From NCBI GenBank assembly GCA_964503145.1, contig CAZCYV010000007.1, positions 1 through 64,000 on the forward strand: DNA of 64,000 bases, written 5' to 3'. Shown one piece after another: positions 41,464 to 50,617 of this stretch (position 1 is its first letter; each line of letters opens with the position of its first letter). A program made the translations under genes and the position numbers. The notes beneath the pieces were generated by a model, which searched no databases, was not told the DNA's origin, and was given only the letters and a program-made list of their open reading frames with translations. This stretch comes from RBG-16-57-11 sp964503145. Its GTDB lineage: Bacteria; Chloroflexota; Anaerolineae; Anaerolineales; UBA4823.

Positions 41464-42921
41464 TCAGCCCACCCGCGCCAGGCGCAGCCGCGGCTGGGTG
41501 GTGACGTATAGGCCGTCCACCGCCTCTTCTTTGTTCAACGCGAACAGCCCTTCCACCGATGAGAAGAAGTTGGCGTTCTCGCGCGCCGCGGCGAGCTCTT
41601 CGCCCTGCAGCCCCTCCAGGGCCTGTTTATCCTTGCGGAAGCTCAGGTTCTCGCTGATGCGCTGGCTCATGGTCTGCAAGACGAAGTGATGGGTGTCGGT
41701 CTGGGCGTCGCTCAGGTCTTTCAGCCCGGTCACCAGCTTGAGGAAGGCGGCTTTCAGGTTGCTGCTATCCACGTCGGCGGGGGTGAGGCGCTGGGCTTCC
41801 CAGAAGTAGGCGTCGCGGCCGCGGTTGATGTCGTAGAAGGCGGAGAGGAACACCAGGAAGCGCAGATAGGCCTGGCGGTAGCTCTTCTCGTAGAAGCTGA
41901 TCGCTTCCGCCTCGCTCACCTCGCCGCTGAGGATGCTGGAGATGCTGGCGGCGGAGAGCATGCCGCTGAAGGTGGCCAGGTGCACCCCGCTGGAGAGCAG
42001 CGGATCCAGGAAGCAGGCGGCGTCGCCGGCCAGGAAGTATCCCGGCCCGGAGAACTGCTCGGCGGTGTAGGAGTAGTCCGTTTCGGTCTTCAGCGGCGAG
42101 ACCAGTTCGGCCTTTTCCAGGATGCGGGCGATGAGCGGCGAGGCCTGGATCGAATCGCAGTAGATCTCCTCCAGGCTGGCGCCGCGGCGGGCGGCCAGGG
42201 CGTCTTTGTGCATCACCACGCCCACGCTCATCGTGCCGTCGTGCAGCGGGATGCCCCACAGCCAGCCATTGGGGATCGAGCCGACGGCGATGTCGCCGGC
42301 GCGGCCGGTGCCCAGGCGGTCGTAATTCTTCCAGTAGCCCCAGATGGCGATGTTCTTGAAGACCTCGTGGAAGCGGCGGTTGTGCAGGTAGTGGTTGGCC
42401 ATGATGCCGTTGCGCCCGGAGGCGTCCACGAGATAGTCGAAGCCGATCTCGCCGATCTCGCCGCTGCCGTTCTCGCCCTTGATCAGGTAGCTGGCGCGCG
42501 CCGGGCGGCCGCCGTCGAAGTGCAGCCCGCGCACTTCGACGCCCTCGAAGACCTGCGCCCCCTGCTCGGCGGCGTGTTGCAGCAACATGTGATCGAATTC
42601 TGAACGGATGACCTGGAAGGCGTAGGTGCGGTCGCCGGCCAGTTCGCCGAAGTTGAGTGGCCAGCTTTCGCGCCCCCATTCCAGGAAGGCCCCCAGCTTG
42701 CGGGTGTAGCCATAGCTTTCCATTTTCTCTCGCGCCCCGAGCAGGTCCACGATCGACAGGATCGAAGGCAGCAACGATTCGCCGATGTGGTAGCGCGGGA
42801 AGCGGGCCGATTCCAACAGCGTCACTTCGACGCCGTTGCGTGCCAGGAGGGTGGCCGTGGTCGAGCCGGCGGGACCGCCGCCGATGACCAGCGCCCGGCT
42901 GTGTGGTGGTATGGTTGTCAT
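41464..42921 (-). CDS. FAD-dependent halogenase/monooxygenase-like flavoprotein
   Basis: A 485-residue protein. FAD motif VIGGGPAGSTTATLLAR (about 12-28), ESARFPRYHIGESLLP, the W-x-W-x-I-P-like motif NGWLWGIPL (about 217-225) typical of flavin-dependent halogenases and PHBH-like relatives, and GPGYFLAGDAACFLDPLLSSGVHLA-type second FAD motif (here shortened). The active-site Lys of tryptophan halogenases near residue 79 is not clearly identifiable. No biosynthetic neighbours are visible, so substrate and halide use are unproven; an epoxidase or reductase role is equally possible. Confidence 0.8.
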   Translation of the reverse strand: MTTIPPHSRALVIGGGPAGSTTATLLARNGVEVTLLESARFPRYHIGESLLPSILSIVDLLGAREKMESYGYTRKLGAFLEWGRESWPLNFGELAGDRTYAFQVIRSEFDHMLLQHAAEQGAQVFEGVEVRGLHFDGGRPARASYLIKGENGSGEIGEIGFDYLVDASGRNGIMANHYLHNRRFHEVFKNIAIWGYWKNYDRLGTGRAGDIAVGSIPNGWLWGIPLHDGTMSVGVVMHKDALAARRGASLEEIYCDSIQASPLIARILEKAELVSPLKTETDYSYTAEQFSGPGYFLAGDAACFLDPLLSSGVHLATFSGMLSAASISSILSGEVSEAEAISFYEKSYRQAYLRFLVFLSAFYDINRGRDAYFWEAQRLTPADVDSSNLKAAFLKLVTGLKDLSDAQTDTHHFVLQTMSQRISENLSFRKDKQALEGLQGEELAAARENANFFSSVEGLFALNKEEAVDGLYVTTQPRLRLARVG

Positions 42922-43218
42922 GGTAGCCCCTTTGCAGTATAAAAGCGAATTTGATAAACCGGATACGAATTGCGAGGTTTATACCATGAATTGGGCGACC
43001 TGTCAACTTGGCTACAAAAGTTGCAGGCCGCCAGGCGAGGCGTTTTCGCAAGTTCTAATCTTTCGAGATTCATCCGGGGGAAGCCGGGTGAGGGTACAAA
43101 GAGATTTAAACACGAAGAGATCGAAGGAATTGGAGCTTGCAAAGATGACATGTGTTTCTGTCGCAGTCCTGTGGTAGAGTCAAGCGGTGAATGTATCAGG
43201 GTGAAAGGACGCTGGTGA

Positions 43219-43680
43219 ATGAAGACTTTGCTCAAAATCCTGGCTATCCTGGCCGCCGGAGGGCTGGCCCTGCTGCTGCTGATCCAGCTCGTGCCCTACG
43301 GTCGCCAGCACACCAATCCGCCGGTGTTGGGCGAACCGGCCTGGGATAGCCCCCGCACCCGGGCGCTGTTCATGCGCGCCTGTGGCGATTGCCACTCCCA
43401 CGAAACCGTCTGGCCGTGGTACACCAACATCGCCCCCATTTCGTGGATGATCCAAAATCACGTGGACGAAGGCCGCAGGAAGTTCAACGTCTCGGCCTGG
43501 GGCTACCAGGAGGAGAATGAGGCCGAAGAGGCGGTTGAGCTGTACCAGCACGGGGAGATGCCGCCCAGATCCTACCTGCCTTTGCACCCCGAGGCGCGGC
43601 TGAACCCGGCCGACCGCCAGGCGCTGATCGACGGCCTGTTCGCCACCTTTGGCGCGGAGCTGCGGGAGGAGGAGGATTGA
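43219..43680 (+). CDS. membrane-anchored haem-binding domain protein
   Basis: A 153-residue protein: one N-terminal membrane segment (5-24), then a Haem_bd-type domain (PF14376 pattern) with the c-type haem site CGDCH at 55-59, followed by SHETVWPWYTNIAPISWM and a late Met in GEMPPRSYLPLHP that could be the sixth ligand. Exported and probably involved in electron transfer or oxygen sensing. It is transcribed divergently from the flavoprotein gene over a 297-bp gap in which I see no other gene. ATG preceded by GTGAAAGG. Confidence 0.85.
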   Translation: MKTLLKILAILAAGGLALLLLIQLVPYGRQHTNPPVLGEPAWDSPRTRALFMRACGDCHSHETVWPWYTNIAPISWMIQNHVDEGRRKFNVSAWGYQEENEAEEAVELYQHGEMPPRSYLPLHPEARLNPADRQALIDGLFATFGAELREEED

Positions 43681-43855
43681 GGGGCGGGGGAATTGCGTGT
43701 AGGTGATTTGGTGGGGGGAATACGGCGGCGGCTGCGTGCAGGCGATGGAATTCTTGCGGGTTACCCCGTTACTTACCGGCCGGCGATCTGCCGGGGTGAA
43801 GCCCCGCCTTACCCCGGACCTGGCCTCATTTTATAGAAATTTCACTTGCTGAAAG

Positions 43856-43884
43856 GTGACAGTTTACAAATTGTCTTTTATAAT
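43856..43884 (+). promoter_or_regulatory. sigma70 promoter for the type III restriction-modification genes
   Basis: GTGACA (43856-43861), 17-nt spacer, perfect TATAAT (43879-43884), 130 nt before the mod ATG. The 333-bp gap 43681-44013 otherwise contains only short GC-rich palindromes (around CCGGGGTGAAGCCCCG, near 43793). Confidence 0.7.
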
Positions 43885-44013
43885 AGTTCTGGATATTGTC
43901 TGTTCAGGGTGTTTAGGGACTCGCCGTGTTGCCTTGATCGCCTGTGGCAGTCGAGGCAGTGTTCATTGATCAACAGCCATCGATCATACGAATAGAATCA
44001 TTGGAGCCATTTT

Positions 44014-46953
44014 ATGCCTCCTGGTAAATCCAAGAAATCTTCCCAGCCCGACTCCTCCATCACCGACTATCGCCACGCCGCCAGGCGCAAGAACATCCCC
44101 CCTGCCGGCCTGGCCGCCCAGGGCAAGGTGCAGGAAGTGCCCAAAACGCGCTACTTCTACGACCCGCACCTGCCGCCCGTCCTGCGCTTCGACGAGACCG
44201 GCTCCGCCGACCGCCTGCCCGAGCTGCTTGAAACCGCCAAAAGGCGCCCCTTGACCGATCAAGAAGCCGGGATACTGGCTGAGGCGCTGCGCAACCACCA
44301 GCCCTGGCTGGAGTGGTCTGGCAAGCGCGAAAAAGCCTGGTTCGACGTCGATCCGGTGGCGCTGCACATCCACGAGCGCGTCTCGGCGCAGGCGATCATC
44401 AAGATGGCAGCCCGCCAGCCCTTGCAGCGCTCGTTTTTCGCCGACCCGGAGCTGGAATACCGCCAGGCGGTGCAGTTCTACCAGCACGACGTGGACTGGG
44501 CGAACCGATTGATATTGGGCGACAGCCTGACCGTGATGCACTCCCTGGCGCGGCGCGAGGATTTGGCGGGCAAGGTGCAGATGATCTACATTGATCCGCC
44601 CTATGGCATCAAGTTCAGCAGTAACTTCCAGCCCGAGGTAGGTAAAAGGGATGTCAAGGACAAGGAGAGCGACCTGACCCGCGAGCCGGAGCAGGTGAAG
44701 GCTTACCGCGATACGTGGACGCTGGGCGTGCATTCCTATCTGGCTTACTTGCGCGACAGGCTTGTTGTGTCTAAGGAATTGTTAACCGATAGTGGAAGTA
44801 TATTTGTACAGATTTCTGACGAAAATCTACATTTGGTAAGAACAATTATGGATGAAGTATTTGGGGCGGCAAATTTTGCGAGAATGATCGCGTTCAAAAA
44901 AACCGGATATCAAGCAAGCCTCCTTGTATCATCAAATTTTGATTATATACTTTGGTATGCTAAAGACATTTCACAGATAAAAAATAATTCCCTTTATTTC
45001 CCAAAAGAAGAAGGTGGCGGCGTTATTGATCAAGATTTATGGATACAAGACAATAACGGTCATCGCTATCGTCTTGGTGACGAAAGTCCATCTGGAAAAG
45101 AAGGTGTCTTCAGGCATCGTACTGTTTTTTCAGCTGGCTGGACAGAGTCTGGTGGTTTTGAATTTGAATATCAAGGCAATAAAATAAAGCCAAATATAAA
45201 TAAACATTTCACTACAACAAATGAAGGTATGGTAAGACTTTCAAAGGCTGAGCGATTATTATTGCTTGGGAATTCCCTGAGAATAATCGAGCTTTTAGAT
45301 GAATATCCCGTTACACCATTTTCGAGTGTTTGGACTGATACGGTTAGGAGTGGTTTTGGTGAGCCTAATATTTATGTGGTCCAGACTTCTACAAAGATTA
45401 TTGAACGCTGTATGCTCATGACCACCGACCCCGGCGACCTGGTGCTCGACCCGACCTGCGGCTCCGGCACCACCGCTTACGTCGCCGAGCAGTGGGGGCG
45501 GCGCTGGATCACCATCGACACCTCCCGCGTCGCCATCGCCCTGGCGCGCCAGCGCCTGCTGACCGCCAGATACGATTACTACGAGCTGACAAATCCCCAG
45601 GCTGGCCCTGCCGGCAGCTTCATCTACAAGACCGTCCCGCATATCACCCTCAAGTCCATCGCCCAGAACCAGGCGCTCGACCCGGTCTTCGCCAGATGGG
45701 AGCCAATCTTAGCGGAGAAGCTGAGGGCGCTGAACGCCGCCCTGGCTACGGTTACGCCGGAGCTGCGCGCCCGCCTGCAGGCAAAGCTGGTTGCCAAGGA
45801 GCGCCAGCAGGGCAAAAAAGCCATCACCGACGCCGACCGGCGGCGCTGGCTGCTCCCCAAAGAAAAATGGGAAGAATGGGAAGTCCCCTTCGATACCGAT
45901 CCGGATTGGACCCCCGAGCTGCAGGCGGCGCTGCTGGAGTACCGCAAAGCCTGGCGCGGCAAGATGGATGAGGTCAACGCGGTGATCGCCGCCAGCGCCC
46001 CGCAGGAAACGCTGGTGGACCAGCCCAGGGTCGTTCCCGGCATCTTGCGCGTCAGCGGTCCCTTTACCGTCGAAGGCGTCCAGCCGGTCGAAGAGACGCT
46101 GGAGGTCGAGACTCCCATCGGCGGCGAGCCGGAAGAACTGCAGACCTTCGGAGAAGGGATGGAAGCCGAGCCGCAGAACGCCGCCGCTTACCTGGATAAG
46201 ATGATCCGCCTGCTGCGCCAGGATGGGGTGCGCTTCCCGGACAACAAGGTGCTGCACTTCGACCGCCTGGAGCCGCTCTCGCACTCCGTGCTGCACGCCG
46301 AGGGCGAATGGGGGCAGGGGGGTGAGGCCAGGCGGGTGGCGGTCTCCTTTGGTCCGCAGTACGGTCCCATCACCGCCCAGCAGGTGGAGGAATGCCTGCG
46401 CGAGGCTTATCGCCGCGGCTACGACGACCTGATCTTTGCCGGCTTCACCATCGACGGCGCGGCGCAAGCCATCATTCAAGAGGATCCCAACCCCAAGGTG
46501 CGCTGCCATCTGGCGCACATCCGCCCGGATGTCAATATGGGCGACCTGCTCAAAGACACGCCCTCCAGCCAGCTCTTCACCGTTTTTGGTCTGCCGCGGG
46601 TCAACCTGACTCAGAATAAATCCGGCGAGTGGGTGGTCGAGATGGAGGGGGTGGATATCTACGACCCGGTCGAAAACACCATCCGCTCCACCGGCGCCGA
46701 CAAGGTGGCCGCCTGGTTCCTGGATAGCGACTACGACGGGCAGACCTTCTGCATCACCCAGGCTTTCTTCCCCGACAGCTCCGCCTGGGAGAAGCTGGCC
46801 AGGGCGCTCAAGAGCACGGTTGACCCGGAGCGCTTCGCGGCCTTCTCGGGGACGCGCTCGCTGCCGTTTGCACCGGGGAAGCACAAGCGAGTTGCGGTGA
46901 AGGTGATCGATCCGCGCGGGAATGAGGTAATGAGGGTGATGAAATTGGATTGA
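44014..46953 (+). CDS. type III restriction-modification DNA methyltransferase (Mod)
   Basis: A 979-residue adenine methyltransferase of beta order: DPPY catalytic motif (IYIDPPYGI, about 193-201) precedes the SAM motif DPTCGSGTTA (about 476-485). The span between them is the target-recognition region. From about 44761 to 45425 (residues 250-470) the DNA turns sharply AT-rich with different codon use, while both flanks are GC-rich. This indicates replacement of the recognition domain. The C-terminal 400 residues are an extension of unknown role, likely contacting the Res subunit. Start has GGAGCC 8 nt upstream; res follows after 48 nt. Confidence 0.93.
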   Translation: MPPGKSKKSSQPDSSITDYRHAARRKNIPPAGLAAQGKVQEVPKTRYFYDPHLPPVLRFDETGSADRLPELLETAKRRPLTDQEAGILAEALRNHQPWLEWSGKREKAWFDVDPVALHIHERVSAQAIIKMAARQPLQRSFFADPELEYRQAVQFYQHDVDWANRLILGDSLTVMHSLARREDLAGKVQMIYIDPPYGIKFSSNFQPEVGKRDVKDKESDLTREPEQVKAYRDTWTLGVHSYLAYLRDRLVVSKELLTDSGSIFVQISDENLHLVRTIMDEVFGAANFARMIAFKKTGYQASLLVSSNFDYILWYAKDISQIKNNSLYFPKEEGGGVIDQDLWIQDNNGHRYRLGDESPSGKEGVFRHRTVFSAGWTESGGFEFEYQGNKIKPNINKHFTTTNEGMVRLSKAERLLLLGNSLRIIELLDEYPVTPFSSVWTDTVRSGFGEPNIYVVQTSTKIIERCMLMTTDPGDLVLDPTCGSGTTAYVAEQWGRRWITIDTSRVAIALARQRLLTARYDYYELTNPQAGPAGSFIYKTVPHITLKSIAQNQALDPVFARWEPILAEKLRALNAALATVTPELRARLQAKLVAKERQQGKKAITDADRRRWLLPKEKWEEWEVPFDTDPDWTPELQAALLEYRKAWRGKMDEVNAVIAASAPQETLVDQPRVVPGILRVSGPFTVEGVQPVEETLEVETPIGGEPEELQTFGEGMEAEPQNAAAYLDKMIRLLRQDGVRFPDNKVLHFDRLEPLSHSVLHAEGEWGQGGEARRVAVSFGPQYGPITAQQVEECLREAYRRGYDDLIFAGFTIDGAAQAIIQEDPNPKVRCHLAHIRPDVNMGDLLKDTPSSQLFTVFGLPRVNLTQNKSGEWVVEMEGVDIYDPVENTIRSTGADKVAAWFLDSDYDGQTFCITQAFFPDSSAWEKLARALKSTVDPERFAAFSGTRSLPFAPGKHKRVAVKVIDPRGNEVMRVMKLD

Positions 46954-47001
46954 CCAAAAGGAAATCATGTTTGAGGATCAGATTGGAATGTTGACGTTCT
47001 A

Positions 47002-50000
47002 ATGAACCAGCAACCACTTCCTATTCAACCGGTTGAAAAGCCCATCCTGTGCAGCCCTTATCAGGAGCCAGATCAACACTGGGCTTATGATCTGCAAAGC
47101 GGGGCAGCCATAATCGTGCCTTACCGGCGACCGGCGTCTTATTTTTTCAAAGTTCAAAGAGTGGGCGGCGAACAGCAGCTCGCCCTCTTTGCCGAAGAAA
47201 CCCGGGAAGACCTCCCGCTCGTCAACGCCCTGCGCCAGGATGTCAAACGCTGGCGCGAAGCAAATTATGAGGGCGCCACCCAGATCACCAAAGAACTGCT
47301 GGCTTACTGGCGGCGCGAAGATCGCCCGCGCCACCTGTTCTTCTGCCAGCTCGAAGCGGTTGAAACGATCATTTACCTGAACGAAATCCGCCTGGCAGGC
47401 AAGCGCATGCGCTTCAAGTCGGCGGTCTCGGATCAGGATCTGGAGAAACTCAAAGACCTGCCCGCAGGGGCGTCGCTGCCGCCTCTCACCCGCCTGGGGA
47501 TCAAGATGGCGACCGGCAGCGGCAAGACCGTGGTGATGGCGATGCTGATTGCCTGGGCGTTCTGCAACCGCGGCCAGGTGCCCAGCGACGAGCGCTTCCC
47601 GAACGCCGTTCTGGCAGTCTGCCCCAACCTGACCATCAAAGAGCGCCTGCAGGTGCTGCGCCCGGAGAACCCGGATAACTATTATGAGGCTTTTGACCTG
47701 GTGCCTTCCCGCCTGCGACCGCTGCTGCAGACTGGGAAGGTGTTGGTGACCAACTGGCATCTGTTTCAACCCGAATCGGAACATATCGAGGGCGGAAAAT
47801 CATACACCGTCGTGAATAAAGGTCCCGAAGGACCAGATGCCTTTGCCCGCCGCGTCCTGGGCGATCTGTATGGCAGAGGCAAGCTGATGGTGCTCAACGA
47901 CGAAGCCCACCACGCCTGGCGACCGAAAGTGGACCTAGGGGTGGGCGATTTTGTCCCCAAAGAGGAGTTGGAAGAAGCCACGGTGTGGATCAACGGTCTG
48001 GATACGCTCAACCAGGCAGTGGGCATCCGCTTTTGTGTGGACCTCTCCGCCACGCCCTTCTACATCGCCGGCAGCGGGTATATCGAGGGCGCGCCTCTCC
48101 CCTGGCTGGTGAGCGATTTTGGGCTGGTGGATGCCATCGAGAGCGGGATTGTCAAGATCCCCCGCCTGCCGGTCAGCGATACCACCGGTCGCCCCGAGCC
48201 CAAGTATTTCCGCTTATGGCAGCATATCAGCGACAACCTGCAACCAGGCGAGCGTTTGCCCGGCAGAGCGAAAAAGCCCAAACCGGAGGTGGTTTATCGA
48301 GAAGCCGAACCCGCCTTGTTAACCCTGGCGGGGCAATGGGTGGAACGATTCAATCTTATTCAAGAAGCCAGCAACGAAAGCGACAAGACCCCGCCGGTAT
48401 TGATCATTGTCTGCGATAACACCGATATCGCCGAGGTCTTTTACCGCAACATCTCCGGCGAACAGACGATGGAAGTGGTTGATGAGGACTCTTCAGAACA
48501 GGAAGATGATTCGGAGGGTGAAGCCGAAACGCGGAGCAAGACCCGAAAGAAAACCAAAGTGGTCTATGGGCAAGGGAGAGTCTTCCCGGAATATTTCTCC
48601 AACCGGGAAGGATTTACGCCCACCATCCGCATCGATAGCAAGCTGCTGGCGCAGGCCGAAAGCGGCGATCCAAATCTGAGCCGCAAGGATGCTGCCGAGC
48701 AGCTCCGCCAGATTGTCGCCACTGTGGGCAAGCCGGGTCAACCCGGCGAGCAGGTGCGTTGTGTGGTCTCCGTGGCGATGCTCAATGAGGGCTGGGACGC
48801 CAACAACGTCACTCATATTCTGGGTCTGCGCGCCTTCGACAGCCAGTTGCTGTGCGAGCAGGTGGTCGGTCGCGGCTTGCGCCGCATGGATTACACGCCA
48901 GATCCAAACACTGGATTGCTCACCGAAGAATACGTGGATATCTACGGCGTGCCGTTCAGCTTGATTCCCTTCAAAGGACGTCCCACAAATACCTCCGCTC
49001 CCGAAGACCGCCCGAAGAATCACGTGCGCGCCCTTCCAGAAAGAGCAGCCTTTGAAATCCGCTTTCCGGTGGTGGAGGGATATGCGTTTGCCTTGCAGCG
49101 TAACGTGATCACTGCCGACATCCAGGCAATGGAGCCGTTGCGCATTGAGCCTGAATACGAGCCGACGGCGGTCTTTGTCAAGCCTCGCGTCGGTTACCAG
49201 TTTGGCGCGCCCACGATGGACGGTCCGGGAGAGTTCATAGTGCAGAACCGGGAGGCTTATTACAACACCACCCATTTGCAAACTATCGAATTCGAATTGA
49301 CGCGCCAGATTGTCTTCCGCATGGTCGGCGACCAGGACTCTGCGCCTGATCCGCGCAGCAACGCCCGCCTGCGCTTGCAGTCCCGCCACCAGTTGTTCCC
49401 ACAGGTTTATCGCTACGTCCATGCTTATCTGCAAAAGAAGGTGGATTATCGTGGCGTTGATCCTAGAGAGATCGGTCAGGAGAAATATTTCCAACGAGTT
49501 GTCGAGCGCATGTTGGCGGCTATTCAGCCGGACGACTCGCAGGGCGAGCTGCCCCTGATGCCGCTTTTGAACCGCTACAAGCCGATTGGCAGCACCGCCG
49601 ATGTGGATTTCAAGACGGTCAAGCCGGTGTTCTCGACGACCTTCAGTCATATCAACGCCGTAGCCGCCGACACTGCAAGATGGGAACAATCGGCTGCCTT
49701 TCGTCTGGAGCAGGCTGTCCTGCACAGCATCGCCAGGTATTACGCGCGCAACGATCAGCTCAACTTCACCATCCCTTACGAGTTCATGGGGGTAAGCTAC
49801 CACTATGAGCCGGATTATCTGGTGAGGCTTTCCAACGATGTCACCCTGGTGTTAGAAATCAAAGGCATGGAAACCGACCAGGATCGCGCCAAGCACCAGG
49901 CTGCAAAGAGGTGGGTTGCTGCGGTGAATAATTGGGGAAAGCTGGGGAAGTGGGAGTTTCACGTAAACAAGGATCCGCAAGTTCTGGAAAATGAATTGAA

Positions 50001-50025
50001 GTGGATTTTGGGCAATACAAGATGA
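47002..50025 (+). CDS. type III restriction endonuclease subunit (Res, BPTD_3080-like)
   Basis: A 1007-residue superfamily-2 helicase-nuclease. Walker A KMATGSGKT (about 168-176), Walker B LNDEAHHAW (297-305), motif III-like DLSATPF, and motif VI CEQVVGRGLRRMDY. The C-terminal PD-(D/E)XK nuclease shows PDYL and LVLEIKG (about 937-953). Together with Mod it would cut DNA with two head-to-head unmodified sites after ATP-driven diffusion. An internal acidic insert (DEDSSEQEDDSEGEAE, about 494-510) lies between the helicase lobes. All motifs are intact. Confidence 0.93.
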   Translation: MNQQPLPIQPVEKPILCSPYQEPDQHWAYDLQSGAAIIVPYRRPASYFFKVQRVGGEQQLALFAEETREDLPLVNALRQDVKRWREANYEGATQITKELLAYWRREDRPRHLFFCQLEAVETIIYLNEIRLAGKRMRFKSAVSDQDLEKLKDLPAGASLPPLTRLGIKMATGSGKTVVMAMLIAWAFCNRGQVPSDERFPNAVLAVCPNLTIKERLQVLRPENPDNYYEAFDLVPSRLRPLLQTGKVLVTNWHLFQPESEHIEGGKSYTVVNKGPEGPDAFARRVLGDLYGRGKLMVLNDEAHHAWRPKVDLGVGDFVPKEELEEATVWINGLDTLNQAVGIRFCVDLSATPFYIAGSGYIEGAPLPWLVSDFGLVDAIESGIVKIPRLPVSDTTGRPEPKYFRLWQHISDNLQPGERLPGRAKKPKPEVVYREAEPALLTLAGQWVERFNLIQEASNESDKTPPVLIIVCDNTDIAEVFYRNISGEQTMEVVDEDSSEQEDDSEGEAETRSKTRKKTKVVYGQGRVFPEYFSNREGFTPTIRIDSKLLAQAESGDPNLSRKDAAEQLRQIVATVGKPGQPGEQVRCVVSVAMLNEGWDANNVTHILGLRAFDSQLLCEQVVGRGLRRMDYTPDPNTGLLTEEYVDIYGVPFSLIPFKGRPTNTSAPEDRPKNHVRALPERAAFEIRFPVVEGYAFALQRNVITADIQAMEPLRIEPEYEPTAVFVKPRVGYQFGAPTMDGPGEFIVQNREAYYNTTHLQTIEFELTRQIVFRMVGDQDSAPDPRSNARLRLQSRHQLFPQVYRYVHAYLQKKVDYRGVDPREIGQEKYFQRVVERMLAAIQPDDSQGELPLMPLLNRYKPIGSTADVDFKTVKPVFSTTFSHINAVAADTARWEQSAAFRLEQAVLHSIARYYARNDQLNFTIPYEFMGVSYHYEPDYLVRLSNDVTLVLEIKGMETDQDRAKHQAAKRWVAAVNNWGKLGKWEFHVNKDPQVLENELKWILGNTR

Positions 50026-50139
50026 TCGTTCGTGCGTCATGAAATGCCCAATTTTTCGTCATAGATCATGGAGATGAGGATGCTGAGCGTTGGAAATTTC
50101 TCCGGATTGGAAAACTATAGGGAAAGGAGGGACAACACC

Positions 50140-50286
50140 ATGTTCTTTGCACCCCAGGAAAAAGGACAGGGCCTGGTAGAGTACGCGTTGATTCTTGTTT
50201 TGGTCGCGATTGTCGTTATCGTCATTCTGGCCCTGCTTGGTCCGGCGATCGGCAATGTCTTCAGCACGATCATGAACGCCATCTGA
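50140..50286 (+). CDS. Flp/Fap-type pilin (type IVb)
   Basis: A 48-residue prepilin. The processing region is EKGQGLVEYALILVLVAI: Gly before the hydrophobic helix, the conserved Glu 5 after cleavage (LVEYA), then VIVILALLGPAIGNVFS. ATG at 50140 has GGAGGG 9 nt upstream; an in-frame start at 50068 is rejected. No tad assembly genes are in this window, so the assembly machinery must be elsewhere. A strong terminator follows at 50337-50370. Confidence 0.88.
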   Translation: MFFAPQEKGQGLVEYALILVLVAIVVIVILALLGPAIGNVFSTIMNAI

Positions 50287-50336
50287 TTCCAGCTTAGCTT
50301 CAGATCACATAGCCAGCATCCGAGTGTCTCCACCAT

Positions 50337-50370
50337 AACCCCGCCAGCCCCGTCGGCTGGCGGGGTTGTT
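50337..50370 (+). terminator. intrinsic terminator of the Flp pilin gene
   Basis: AACCCCGCCAGCC and GGCTGGCGGGGTT pair around CCGTC, followed by GTTT. Good GC-rich stem with a short U tract, 51 nt after the stop. Confidence 0.8.
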
Positions 50371-50555
50371 TCCGCCAGCAACGCACGCAGGTCATCTTCC
50401 AGCTCGCCGGCCAGGATTTCTTCGCCCTCAACGGCGGCCCTGTCTTCCACGTCACCGACCCCGCTCCGATCAAAGCGCCGCGCGCCAGCGCCGCCATGCT
50501 GCAGAGGCCCCGGCTGGATATCGCCGAAGCCCGGCGCGCCTGCGAGGCAGGCTGA
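50370..50555 (+). pseudogene. VOC/PhnB-like protein remnant with internal deletion
   Basis: A 61-codon open frame without a start, TTC at 50370 to TGA at 50555. It reads TQVIFQLAGQDFFALNGGP, the classic ALNGGP strand of PhnB/3-demethylubiquinone-methyltransferase-like VOC proteins. It then jumps after VFHVTDP to SAAMLQRPRLDIAEARRACE, like the family's C-terminal M-x-M-K-K-x-D-I-A-A-L end. The N-terminus and the middle of the protein are missing, so it is a gene fossil. Confidence 0.65.
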
Positions 50556-50617
50556 TGGCGATAAACCCCCGTGACGATCGGTGAAATCCGGGTACAATAG
50601 CCTGCATTGGAGGCAGC

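Noticed and set aside
43219..43680. Cytochrome c oxidase subunit or classical cytochrome c
   Set aside because: A single CxxCH, small size and the WPWYTNIAP context fit the Haem_bd domain family instead.
43785..43845. GC-rich palindromes around CCGGGGTGAAGCCCCG as a riboswitch
   Set aside because: They fit simple overlapping hairpins; no conserved aptamer could be recognised and the mod promoter lies downstream of them.
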